A stretch of 10,555 bases of DNA from CAZKCK01 sp964552325. Its GTDB lineage: Bacteria > Bacteroidota > Bacteroidia > Bacteroidales > TTA-H9. The notes under the pieces are model-generated. The model had not been told where the DNA came from and made no database searches. It saw only the letters and a list, made by a program, of their open reading frames with translations. Of this stretch, positions 1-8,261 are shown in pieces (positions within the stretch are counted from its first letter, which is position 1; each line of letters begins with the position of its first letter). Location of the stretch: positions 1-10,555 of the forward strand of contig CAZKHA010000121.1 of NCBI GenBank assembly GCA_964552325.1. Direction: 5' to 3'. The translations under genes and the position numbers were made by a program.

Positions 1-1563
1 GGCGATGGAGCCGCAAATATTGCCTGGAGAGGTGTGGCCACGTTTCTGTTTGTGTTTTACACCGACGTATTTGGCATAAGCCCCGTGGCCGTGGGATTGC
101 TTATGTTGATAACCCGCTTTAGCGATGGAGTTACCGATGTTTTGATGGGTATTATTGGCGATAGGACCCAAACCAAATACGGCAAGTTTCGTCCCTGGAT
201 ACTTTGGACTGCCATTCCTTTAGGTATCGTATTATCCTTAATGTTCACTACGCCTGATTTGGGTTCCACTGGAAAAATTATCTATGCTTATGTAACTTAC
301 ATTCTGTTTACGCTCATTTACACGGCCAATAATATACCCTATGGTGCACTTATGGCCGTTATTACGGGTGATGATAAGGAACGGACTGTTATGGGTTCGT
401 ACCGAATGGTTGGAGCGTTTGCTGGAGGAATGTTAGTTCAGGGCGCATTATTGTACTTGGTTACGCAATTTGGTAATGTTAATCCGCAAGTACAACTCAC
501 ACAGCTGCAAGATGATAAATTCTATGTAACCGTTACCGTGGCTAAAGATGTTGAAAACCTTAGTATTAAGACCAAAAATGGCATCGCAGTATTTAGCCAA
601 ATAACAGATAAAACAGATAGCGCAACTTTTAAGCCCTTAAACGCTGTAAGTCTTTCGATGAAGGCTGGTACAAATGCGAATTTTTTGGTTAGTGGCGATG
701 AAAACCTTACTGCAGACAAGATTTCGGTCATTGATCAAAAAAAAGGATATAGTTACTCCATCTACCTAATGTCAGCATTTCTTTCCTTGTTCATGTTCCT
801 TACCTTTTATACAACTCGCGAACGTGTATTGCCACCCAAGGATCAAAAAACGAACCTTAAAAAGGATCTGGTTGATTTAATGAAGAATCGCCCTTGGCTG
901 GTGCTTTTAATCATTGGATTGCTTTTTAATGTGTATAACTCTATAAAACAGGGTATTGTGGTAATTTATTTTGCACATTACCTTAATAACCAATTGTTGG
1001 CAGGTTCGTTTTTAGTAGGACTAATGCTGGCTTCAATTGCCGGCGCAATGGTAACTGGGCCTTTAGGCAAAAAACTTGGTAAACGCAACCTCTTTATTTA
1101 CGCCTTGGTGTTTTCAGCCATCGTTAATGCTTTGTTCGTTTTCTGTGGGCCAAAAGATTATACGCTGATATTTGCCATAGGGATGGTTTCGGAATTTGCC
1201 GCTGCCATTTTCCCAACCCTTTTCTTTGCCATGCTAGGCGATGCTGCCGATTATTCCGAATATACAAATGGGCGCAGGGCCACAGGCTTGGTTTATTCGG
1301 CGGGCTCGTTTGCTACCAAGTTTGGCGGCGGTATTGCCGGTGCCATTATTGGCATGGTGTTGTCAGCCTTCAAGTACGATGGGCAAAGTACGGCTTCAAT
1401 TCATGGAGCAATACCGGGTATCATCATGCTCATGAGTTGGATTCCGGCTGTTGTTGCCTTGCTGGCTGCAGGTGTAATGACGTTGTACCCATTAACCCAA
1501 AATAAAATGGATGCCATAACCATTGAATTGAACCACCGTAGAGCCAGTGAACCAATACGTTAA
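1..1563 (+). CDS. GPH-family (MelB-like) sugar:cation symporter, 5' end outside window
   Basis: This is an inner-membrane MFS transporter of the glycoside-pentoside-hexuronide:cation symporter family, presumably importing cellobiose or another beta-glucoside for the phosphorylase downstream. The open frame runs without a stop from base 1, and its first codons (GDGAANIAWRGVATF) match the conserved first helix of the family, so the gene is truncated by the window edge; 520 codons are visible. A GTG at 34 lies inside helix 1 and is not a believable start. Helix 2 carries two aspartates four residues apart (RFSDGVTD, codons 42 and 46), matching the cation-site pair of MelB, followed by the family loop GDRTQTKYGKFRPW. 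The MelB sugar-binding Asp of helix 1 aligns with Asn at codon 6. About 90 hydrophilic residues (codons 159-249) interrupt the usual short loop between helices 5 and 6. The family call is firm; the substrate is inferred from neighbours. Confidence 0.9.
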   Translation, partial: GDGAANIAWRGVATFLFVFYTDVFGISPVAVGLLMLITRFSDGVTDVLMGIIGDRTQTKYGKFRPWILWTAIPLGIVLSLMFTTPDLGSTGKIIYAYVTYILFTLIYTANNIPYGALMAVITGDDKERTVMGSYRMVGAFAGGMLVQGALLYLVTQFGNVNPQVQLTQLQDDKFYVTVTVAKDVENLSIKTKNGIAVFSQITDKTDSATFKPLNAVSLSMKAGTNANFLVSGDENLTADKISVIDQKKGYSYSIYLMSAFLSLFMFLTFYTTRERVLPPKDQKTNLKKDLVDLMKNRPWLVLLIIGLLFNVYNSIKQGIVVIYFAHYLNNQLLAGSFLVGLMLASIAGAMVTGPLGKKLGKRNLFIYALVFSAIVNALFVFCGPKDYTLIFAIGMVSEFAAAIFPTLFFAMLGDAADYSEYTNGRRATGLVYSAGSFATKFGGGIAGAIIGMVLSAFKYDGQSTASIHGAIPGIIMLMSWIPAVVALLAAGVMTLYPLTQNKMDAITIELNHRRASEPIR

Positions 1564-1580
1564 TAAAAGTATTACTTTTA
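1564..1580. repeat. 17-bp AT-rich palindrome between symporter and phosphorylase genes
   Basis: TAAAAGTATTACTTTTA is a perfect inverted repeat around a single central T, starting immediately after the TAA stop of the symporter gene and ending 12 bases before the phosphorylase ATG. Its centre leaves too small a loop for the whole arms to pair as RNA, so a protein-binding site is a likelier role than a terminator. It is A/T-rich, so chance formation is quite possible. Confidence 0.3.
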
Positions 1581-1592
1581 AAATAAAATTAC

Positions 1593-4031
1593 ATGAAATT
1601 CGGGTATTTTGATGATCAACAGAGGGAGTATGTGATAACCAATCCACAAACACCTTGGCCATGGATCAACTATTTAGGTAATGAAGACTTCTTTTCACTT
1701 ATTTCAAACACTGCAGGTGGGTATTCTTTTTATAAGGATGCCAAATTCAGGCGATTAACTCGTTATAGGTATAACAATGTGCCCATGGATAGTGGTGGCC
1801 GATATTTTTATATAAAAGATGAAGAAACGATATGGTCACCAGGCTGGAAACCTTGCAAAACACCGCTCGATAGCTACGAATGCCGGCATGGCATGAACTA
1901 TACAAGTATCCAAGGCATTAAAAATGGTATAACGGCAAAGGTCCTATTTTTTGTACCGCTCAAAACCTGGGCTGAAGTTCAAAAGCTTACGCTTACCAAT
2001 AATTCATTGGTGGTCAAAAAATTGAAGCTTTTCTCGTTTATCGAGTGGAGCTTATGGAATGCTGCCGCTGATATGGAAAACTTCCAGCGAAACTTTTCAA
2101 CGGGTGAAGTGGAGGTTGAAGATTCGGTTATTTATCATAAAACTGAATACAAGGAACGGCGTAACCACTATGCATTCTATTCAGTAAATGAGAAGATTAA
2201 AGGTTTTGACACCGATCGTGAGACCTTCTTCGGGCTGTACAATGGATTTGATGAGCCCCAAACCGTACAACAGGGTGCGCCTCACAATTCAGTTGCGCTT
2301 GGGTGGTCGCCCATTGCTTCGCATTACCTCGAAATTGAATTGAAGCCCGGCGAATCAAAAAACCTTGTCTTTATGTTGGGTTACATTGAAAATGAGCCAG
2401 ATAAAAAATGGAAAAGCAAGGGTGTCATCAATAAGACGAAGGCAAAGAAGGTAATTTCGAGTTTTGATACCATTCAAAAAGTGGACAAGGCCTTTGATGA
2501 ACTGAAAGCATACTGGGATAAGCTTTTAAATGTATTCACGGTTGATTCGGGTGATGAGAAGCTGAACCGAATGGTGAATATTTGGAACCAGTACCAATGT
2601 ATGATTACATTCTGTTTTTCGCGCTCGGCTTCTTTCTTTGAAAGCGGCATTGGCAGGGGCATGGGTTTCCGCGATTCTAATCAAGATCTTATTGGCTTTG
2701 TCCACCAAATTCCTGAGCGGGCCCGTCAACGTATTATTGATATCGCTTCAACCCAGTTTACCGATGGCGGATGTTATCATCAATATCAACCCTTGACAAA
2801 GCGCGGGAATAACGATATTGGTGGAGGTTTTAACGATGATCCTATGTGGTTGATATTAGGAACGATAACTTATATTAAGGAAACGGGTGACTTTGAAATT
2901 TTGCAGGAGATGGTTCCATTTGATAACGATGAAACCCTGGCTCGTCCACTTTTTGACCACCTTACGGTATCCTTTGACCATGTACTTACTAATCTTGGGC
3001 CTCATGGCCTGCCATTAATTGGCCGTGCCGATTGGAATGATTGCTTAAACCTCAATTGCTTCTCGACCGATCCTAATGAATCCTTCCAAACAACTGAAAA
3101 TAAATCAGAAGGAAGCCAAGCCGAAAGCCTTATGATTGCTGGATTATTTGTGGTGTATGGCCGTGAATATGTATGCTTATGTAAGCGGATTGGCAATCTT
3201 ACTGAAGCAGCCCGAGCACAAACCCACATAGATGCGATGGTTGCCAGTATTAAAGCCCATGGTTGGGATGGCGAATGGTTTTTGCGGGCCTACGACTATT
3301 ATGGTCGCAAGATAGGGTCGCACGAAAATATTGAAGGCAAAATATTTATCGAATCGAATGGCTGGTGTTCCATGGCCAAAATTGGTCTTGAAGAGGGAAT
3401 GGTATCCAAAGCCCTTGATGCCGTAAAAAAACACCTCGATTGCGAACATGGCATTGTATTGAATAACCCAGCTTTTACACGTTACTATGTAGAATATGGC
3501 GAAATATCAACATATCCTGCTGGTTATAAGGAAAATGCTGGTATTTTTTGCCACAACAATCCGTGGATTATGATTGGCGAAACAATGCTTGGCAATGGAA
3601 ACCGTGCCTGGGAATACTTCCGCAAAATTTGCCCGGCTTATCTCGAAGATAAAAGCGAATTGCATAAAACCGAGCCTTATGTGTATGCCCAAATGATAGC
3701 CGGGAAAGATGCCATAAAACCAGGTGAAGCCAAAAACTCGTGGTTAACAGGTACTGCTGCCTGGAATTTTTATGCCATTACGCAATACATACTTGGCATT
3801 CGTCCTGATTACGAGGGCCTTATTATTGACCCCTGTATCCCAAAAGATTGGAAAGGTTTTGATATAACCCGAAAATTTAGGGGCGCAACCTACAAAATTG
3901 AAATCAAGAACCCGCAAGGCGTTTCAAAAGGTGTGAAATCAATAGAGGTTGATGGTGAGTTAGCTACAAACAATACGGTACCCATTTTTGATGATGGTGC
4001 CCAGCATTTCGTAAGGGTAATAATGGGTTAA
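1593..4031 (+). CDS. Cellobiose phosphorylase, GH94
   Basis: This cytoplasmic enzyme (no signal peptide) carries out reversible phosphorolysis of cellobiose with inorganic phosphate to alpha-D-glucose 1-phosphate and D-glucose (EC 2.4.1.20), with inversion. At 812 residues it has the full length of characterised cellobiose phosphorylases (about 810-820). From memory it matches the Cellvibrio gilvus enzyme closely along its whole length: the N-terminus MKFGYFDD..REYVI supports the start at 1593. Other matches are RGMGFRDSNQDL (residues 355-366), YHQYQPLTKRGNNDIGGGFN (395-414), GRADWNDCLNLNCF (477-490), GIFCHNNPW (650-658) and TEPYVYAQMIAGK (693-705). D483 in the WND motif corresponds to the general acid (D490 of the C. 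gilvus enzyme), and H654 lies in the phosphate-site segment. Laminaribiose, chitobiose and cellobionic acid phosphorylases share the fold, but the motif set favours cellobiose. It follows the transporter by 29 bases, fitting intracellular use of imported disaccharide. Confidence 0.95.
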   Translation: MKFGYFDDQQREYVITNPQTPWPWINYLGNEDFFSLISNTAGGYSFYKDAKFRRLTRYRYNNVPMDSGGRYFYIKDEETIWSPGWKPCKTPLDSYECRHGMNYTSIQGIKNGITAKVLFFVPLKTWAEVQKLTLTNNSLVVKKLKLFSFIEWSLWNAAADMENFQRNFSTGEVEVEDSVIYHKTEYKERRNHYAFYSVNEKIKGFDTDRETFFGLYNGFDEPQTVQQGAPHNSVALGWSPIASHYLEIELKPGESKNLVFMLGYIENEPDKKWKSKGVINKTKAKKVISSFDTIQKVDKAFDELKAYWDKLLNVFTVDSGDEKLNRMVNIWNQYQCMITFCFSRSASFFESGIGRGMGFRDSNQDLIGFVHQIPERARQRIIDIASTQFTDGGCYHQYQPLTKRGNNDIGGGFNDDPMWLILGTITYIKETGDFEILQEMVPFDNDETLARPLFDHLTVSFDHVLTNLGPHGLPLIGRADWNDCLNLNCFSTDPNESFQTTENKSEGSQAESLMIAGLFVVYGREYVCLCKRIGNLTEAARAQTHIDAMVASIKAHGWDGEWFLRAYDYYGRKIGSHENIEGKIFIESNGWCSMAKIGLEEGMVSKALDAVKKHLDCEHGIVLNNPAFTRYYVEYGEISTYPAGYKENAGIFCHNNPWIMIGETMLGNGNRAWEYFRKICPAYLEDKSELHKTEPYVYAQMIAGKDAIKPGEAKNSWLTGTAAWNFYAITQYILGIRPDYEGLIIDPCIPKDWKGFDITRKFRGATYKIEIKNPQGVSKGVKSIEVDGELATNNTVPIFDDGAQHFVRVIMG

Positions 4032-4042
4032 GCTTAAAAACG

Positions 4043-5779
4043 ATGAAGAATCTACGTAATTTATTCTTAGTTGGGCTTTTGGCCTTTGCCTTAAAGCCAG
4101 TTTGTGTTTATAGTTTTAAACGTACTGTGCTCCCAGAAAAAACTGAGGATGTAATTCTAGTAAATCAATTAGGCTATTATCCTTGGTCTCCCAAAGTTGC
4201 CTTACTAAAAGTCAGGTCAACTAAGTTTGAAATAGTTGAAGTGAAAAGTGGTAAAACCGTTTTCACCGGAACTCCGGGCCCTTTTAGGTATTGGGAATAC
4301 TCCGGCGACAGTGTTTCTTTGGTTGATTTCTCTGATTTTAAGGAGCTCGGAGATTATAAACTAAGACTGGAAGATAAATCCATCGTTTCCTTACCCTTTT
4401 CAATTGGTACATCCATTTATACCGATATTGCCAAAGCATCCATCAAAGCGTTTTATTTGAACAGGACTGGAATTGCACTCAGTGAAGAATTTGCGGACAA
4501 ATGGGCGAGACCTGCCGGACATCCTGATACGATTGTGTTTATTCATGCTTCAGCAGCCTCAAGCTTACGACCTGAGGGCAGCATACTTAAAAGCCCTGGT
4601 GGCTGGTACGATGCCGGCGATTACAACAAGTACATTGTAAACAGCGCCATTACTACTTATACCTTGCTATTATTCTATCAGTTATATCCCGATTACTGCA
4701 AAAACCTAAACAGCAACATACCCGAAAGTTCCAACACTATTCCGGATGTGCTGGATGAATTGTTGGAAAATATCCGTTGGATGCTTACCATGCAAGATCC
4801 CGAGGATGGTGGTGTTTATCACAAGCTTACCAATAAAACTTTTTGCGATTTTGTAATGCCGCATCAAGCTACCGATGCACGCTATGTAGTAGCCAAATCA
4901 ACTGCAGCTTCGCTTGATTTTGCAGCTACCATGGCCATGGCTTATCGTGTTCTGGAGGAGGAGGAATCAAAAGAATTACAGCAACTAGCAAAACATTGTT
5001 TGCAGGCTGCCCAAAAAGCATATCTATGGGCCAAGCAAAATCCTGACAACTACTACATTAACCCGACAGATATTTCTACAGGGGCTTATGATGATAAGGT
5101 TTTGGAAGATGAGTTCTTTTGGGCCAAATGCGAATTAGGTCTGGCTGAAGACGATATGAAGCTGCTTGCGCAGGTTGGTATTGAAAAGCAGAAACCCATG
5201 GTTCAATCATGGGATAATGTCAGCATGTTAGGCATCGCTTCGCTTGCGCTAAGCAATAAGCCCAAAGCAAAAACCTATTCTGTTAGGGCACAGCAAGTTT
5301 TAATAGGTTATGTGGATGGATTAATTCAAAAATCAACGGATTCTCCTTTCAACATCAGCCTCGATTTCTTTAAATGGGGAAGCAATTCCGATGTGGCCAA
5401 TATGGCAATGCTTAAGATAATTGCCTATAATCTTACACATAACCAAAAGTATATTAATGCTTTGCAAGGCGATGTTGACTATTTGCTTGGTAGAAATGCC
5501 ACGGCTTATTGTTTTGTAACAGGTTTTGGACAAAAACGCGTCATGAACATTCATCACCGTCCGTCGGGTGCTGACGGAATCGAAGATCCTTGCCCAGGTT
5601 TTTTGGTTGGGGGGCCAAATACCGTTGTGTTAAATGATTGCCCAAGTGTTCAACGAAGTACAAAACCTGCAAAATCCTTTGTAGATTTGCTATGCAGTTA
5701 TTCAACCAACGAAATTGCAATTAACTGGAATGCTCCCTTATTCTTTGTGTTAGGGGCATTGGATTCTGTAAGTAAATAA
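4043..5779 (+). CDS. Exported GH9 cellulase/cellodextrinase with N-terminal Ig-like domain
   Basis: This is an inverting glycoside hydrolase of family 9, expected to cut beta-1,4-glucan (cellulose, cellodextrin or mixed-linkage glucan). The N-terminus (about 1-24) is a signal peptide: basic MKNLR, a hydrophobic core, and a plausible cut after VYS. C21 has no good lipobox (KPVC), so a soluble periplasmic protein is likelier than a lipoprotein. Residues about 37-121 form the CelD_N Ig-like domain (VILVNQLGYYPWSPKVALL). The catalytic domain spans about 125-575, with GGWYDAGDYNKY (D190/D193, base region), FVTGFG..HHRPSGADG (491-512), GGPN (523-526) and YSTNEIAINWNAP (E557, general acid). The usual catalytic residues are all present. 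There is no CBM, dockerin or T9SS C-terminal sorting domain, so it probably acts on soluble oligosaccharides rather than crystalline cellulose. The gene starts 11 bases after the phosphorylase stop. Endo versus exo action cannot be told from the sequence. Confidence 0.92.
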   Translation: MKNLRNLFLVGLLAFALKPVCVYSFKRTVLPEKTEDVILVNQLGYYPWSPKVALLKVRSTKFEIVEVKSGKTVFTGTPGPFRYWEYSGDSVSLVDFSDFKELGDYKLRLEDKSIVSLPFSIGTSIYTDIAKASIKAFYLNRTGIALSEEFADKWARPAGHPDTIVFIHASAASSLRPEGSILKSPGGWYDAGDYNKYIVNSAITTYTLLLFYQLYPDYCKNLNSNIPESSNTIPDVLDELLENIRWMLTMQDPEDGGVYHKLTNKTFCDFVMPHQATDARYVVAKSTAASLDFAATMAMAYRVLEEEESKELQQLAKHCLQAAQKAYLWAKQNPDNYYINPTDISTGAYDDKVLEDEFFWAKCELGLAEDDMKLLAQVGIEKQKPMVQSWDNVSMLGIASLALSNKPKAKTYSVRAQQVLIGYVDGLIQKSTDSPFNISLDFFKWGSNSDVANMAMLKIIAYNLTHNQKYINALQGDVDYLLGRNATAYCFVTGFGQKRVMNIHHRPSGADGIEDPCPGFLVGGPNTVVLNDCPSVQRSTKPAKSFVDLLCSYSTNEIAINWNAPLFFVLGALDSVSK

Positions 5780-5805
5780 TTAATAATGAATGCCGTATAA
5801 AACCG

Positions 5806-8118
5806 ATGAAAAGAAATTACGTTAAAGTTGTTTTTCGCAGCCTTACCTTGGCTGGCATATTCTTGCTGGCAGTAGCCGCCAATCCGTTTACCAATCCCAA
5901 TCCGCAAGATCCTATCGCTATGAAAATTAAGGAATTATTGAGTAAGATGTCTTTAGAAGAAAAGCTAGGCCAGCTCAATCAGTTTTCAAACCCATATGTT
6001 TCAACCGGAACGAGCGAAAGCAAGACTACTAATCAGAATTATGACAACATGATTCGGAAGGGCCAAATAGGTAGTTTTTTAAATGTTTTGGGTGTTGAAG
6101 AAACAAAGCGCCTTCAAAAGATTGCTGTTGAGGAATCGCGTTTGGGTATTCCACTTATATTTGGGTTTGATGTAATACACGGTTATAAAACCATGTTTCC
6201 CATTCCGTTAGCCGAAGCTGCAAGCTTTGACAGGGATGCAATGGAAAAATCGGCTCGTATAGCAGCTATCGAAACGGCCGCAAATGGGGTTCATTGGACG
6301 TTTGCCCCCATGGTTGACATTTCGCGCGATCCACGTTGGGGCCGCATTATGGAAGGCGCTGGCGAAGATGTTTACCTAGGATGTGAAGCAGCTAAAGCCC
6401 GTGTTAAAGGTTTCCAAGGAAAGAATTTGGCCGATGCCAATACCATTGCAGCTTGTGTTAAACACTTTGCCGCTTATGGTGGAGCCGTGGGTGGGCGCGA
6501 TTACAATGCTGCCGATATGTCGGATCGTATGATGGAAGAAGTATATCTTCCTCCGTACAAAGCTGCCGTTGATGCCGGTGTGGCCACGGTTATGTCAGCC
6601 TTCAACACCAATGGCGGCATACCCGCTTCGGGTGACCATTGGCTACAAACCGAATTGCTTAAAAAACAATGGGGCTTTAAGGGCTTCGTGGTGTCTGACT
6701 GGACATCGGTACCCGAAATGCTTTTCCACGGAATAGCCGATAACGCTTACGATGGGGCATATTATGGAATGAATGCGGGTGTTGACATGGATATGATGGG
6801 GAGCTATTACCTTGATCATGGCAAGAAACTTCTTGAAAACAAGAGAATTACTTTGCAGCAAATTGATGATATGGTGAGTAGGGTACTTCTGGTTAAGTTT
6901 CAACTTGGCCTTTTCGACAATCCCTACCAATACAATGATTTAACTAAACAGAACGAGTTGACGCTGCATCCCGACCATCTTGCTGCATCGCGCGATGCAG
7001 CACGCAAATCAATAGTTCTGCTTAAAAATGAGAAGAGTACGCTTCCTTTAACTTCAAAAACCAAACGAATTGCTTTGATTGGCCCCTTAGCCAATGATAA
7101 AGATGCGCCTTTAGGTAACTGGCGTGGTACTGCCGATGCCAATTCTGCTGTAAGCCTACTCGAAGGTATGCAAAAAGCTGCCGGTTCTAATTTTGAGATT
7201 GTGTATGCCGAAGGTTGCAAACTCACTACCAATTATCCGCACACCTTCTTTTCACCAGTCGAAATCAATACAACTGACCGAAGTGGCTTTGCCAACGCCT
7301 TAGAAGTTGCTAAAAGTGCTGATGTAGTGGTTGTTGCTTTAGGCGAAACCGCTTATATGTCAGGCGAATGCCGAAGTTATGCTGACATTTCTCTCAAAGG
7401 CCTTCAGGTTGAGCTCCTACGTGAAATAAAGAATACCGGTAAACCGGTGGTATTAGCCTTATTTACAGGCAGGCCATTGGTTCTAACCGATGCAGTTAAT
7501 TATGCTGATGCTATTGTAAATTGCTGGTTATTAGGGTCAGAATCAGGAAATGCTATTGCCGATGTGCTTTTTGGCAAGTACAATCCTTCAGCTAAACTTC
7601 CAGCTACCTTCCCATATCATTTGGGGCAAGTACCTATTTATTACGAGCAATTGCCCACGGGCAGGCCGTACAATCCTGATCCATATGGGTTTGGAATAAA
7701 ATACCGCGATGTGCCCAATACTCCCCTATTCGCATTTGGTTATGGCTTAAGTTATACCAAGTTTGCGTATAGCAACCTAAAGCTAAGCTCGGCAAGTTTT
7801 TCGATGAACGATAGCCTAAGCATTACAGCTACCATTTCCAATATCGGGGATTTTGCTGGTGAGGAGGTAGTACAGTTGTATGTACGCGATTTGGTGGGTA
7901 ATGGTGTTTCGCGGCCCGTGATGCAACTCAAAGGCTTTGAAAAAATTAACATTAAAAAAGGAGCTAGCCAAACCGTCCGTTTTGTTATTTATCCAAAAGA
8001 CCTTGCATTTTTCAGGTTAGATAAATCCTTTGCTCCTGAGGCAGGCAAGTTTGAGCTTTATTTAGCTTCGTCTTCTGATGATATCCGCTTAAAGGGTGAT
8101 TTCATTTTGACAGATTAA
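5806..8118 (+). CDS. Exported GH3 beta-glucosidase, BglX-like
   Basis: This retaining family 3 enzyme removes non-reducing terminal beta-D-glucose from oligosaccharides, probably in the periplasm. Residues 1-24 look like a signal peptide (basic MKRNYVK, hydrophobic stretch, AVA cut site). Its 770 residues match E. coli BglX in length and layout: a barrel domain (about 36-370), an alpha/beta sandwich (about 400-650) and a fibronectin III-like C-terminal domain (about 680-755, with EEVVQLYVRD). Substrate-pocket motifs include GFDVIHGY (D122), DISRDPRWGR (171-180), KHFAAYGG (219-226) and GGRDYN (229-234). The nucleophile is D298 in VVSDW. The acid/base candidate is E521 in YMSGECRSY, where the frequent GEAxSR pattern has Tyr in place of Arg. 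The ATG lies 26 bases past the GH9 stop. Linkage preference (beta-1,4, 1,3 or 1,2) is not readable from sequence, and related GH3 enzymes include xylosidases. Confidence 0.93.
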   Translation: MKRNYVKVVFRSLTLAGIFLLAVAANPFTNPNPQDPIAMKIKELLSKMSLEEKLGQLNQFSNPYVSTGTSESKTTNQNYDNMIRKGQIGSFLNVLGVEETKRLQKIAVEESRLGIPLIFGFDVIHGYKTMFPIPLAEAASFDRDAMEKSARIAAIETAANGVHWTFAPMVDISRDPRWGRIMEGAGEDVYLGCEAAKARVKGFQGKNLADANTIAACVKHFAAYGGAVGGRDYNAADMSDRMMEEVYLPPYKAAVDAGVATVMSAFNTNGGIPASGDHWLQTELLKKQWGFKGFVVSDWTSVPEMLFHGIADNAYDGAYYGMNAGVDMDMMGSYYLDHGKKLLENKRITLQQIDDMVSRVLLVKFQLGLFDNPYQYNDLTKQNELTLHPDHLAASRDAARKSIVLLKNEKSTLPLTSKTKRIALIGPLANDKDAPLGNWRGTADANSAVSLLEGMQKAAGSNFEIVYAEGCKLTTNYPHTFFSPVEINTTDRSGFANALEVAKSADVVVVALGETAYMSGECRSYADISLKGLQVELLREIKNTGKPVVLALFTGRPLVLTDAVNYADAIVNCWLLGSESGNAIADVLFGKYNPSAKLPATFPYHLGQVPIYYEQLPTGRPYNPDPYGFGIKYRDVPNTPLFAFGYGLSYTKFAYSNLKLSSASFSMNDSLSITATISNIGDFAGEEVVQLYVRDLVGNGVSRPVMQLKGFEKINIKKGASQTVRFVIYPKDLAFFRLDKSFAPEAGKFELYLASSSDDIRLKGDFILTD

Positions 8119-8130
8119 CCCAAGCCCTTA

Positions 8131-8175
8131 TTGCATAATGGGTACTGCTTGTGGATAGTACCCATTTTGCAATTT
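8131..8175 (+). terminator. Stem-loop terminator after the GH3 gene
   Basis: Arms TTGCATAATGGGTACT (8131-8146) and AGTACCCATTTTGCAA (8157-8172) pair at 15 of 16 positions, with one T-T mismatch, around a 10-base loop. The inner 10 pairs are perfect. The structure begins 12 bases after the GH3 stop codon. The T tract after it is short (TTT, 8173-8175, with further T residues at 8165-8168 if only the inner stem forms), so termination efficiency is uncertain, but the length and position of the stem make an operon-end structure the best reading. Confidence 0.75.
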
Positions 8176-8227
8176 AAAACAGCTGGGCGCAACTAACTTT
8201 TTTGGTTAATGTAAATAAATGAATATG

Positions 8228-8261
8228 TTGGTGTTAATCGAATTTAAGGATTCTAGCTTTG
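8228..8261 (+). promoter_or_regulatory. Candidate Bacteroidota promoter for DUF418-lactonase unit
   Basis: TAGCTTTG (8254-8261) matches the Bacteroidota -7 consensus TAnnTTTG exactly, and a TTG at 8228-8230 sits 23 bases upstream, at the long end of the usual -33 spacing. It would give a leader of roughly 145 bases before the ATG at 8415. The match is short and AT-rich sequence produces such hits by chance, so it is only a candidate. Confidence 0.35.

Noticed and set aside
34..36. GTG as the start codon of the symporter gene
   Set aside because: The reading frame stays open to base 1 and the residues before the GTG match conserved helix 1 of the family, so the true start lies outside the window.
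2474..3692. Several antisense open frames of 60-90 codons within the phosphorylase gene
   Set aside because: They are mirror-frame shadows of a strongly conserved enzyme and show no domain, signal or start context of their own.
4061..4114. Possible lipoprotein signal in the GH9 protein (C21)
   Set aside because: The residues before the cysteine (KPV) do not form a lipobox, while a type I cut after VYS fits better.
6643..7232. Two antisense frames of about 95-102 codons within the GH3 gene
   Set aside because: They overlap the nucleophile region and sandwich domain of an intact GH3 gene and encode no recognisable protein.
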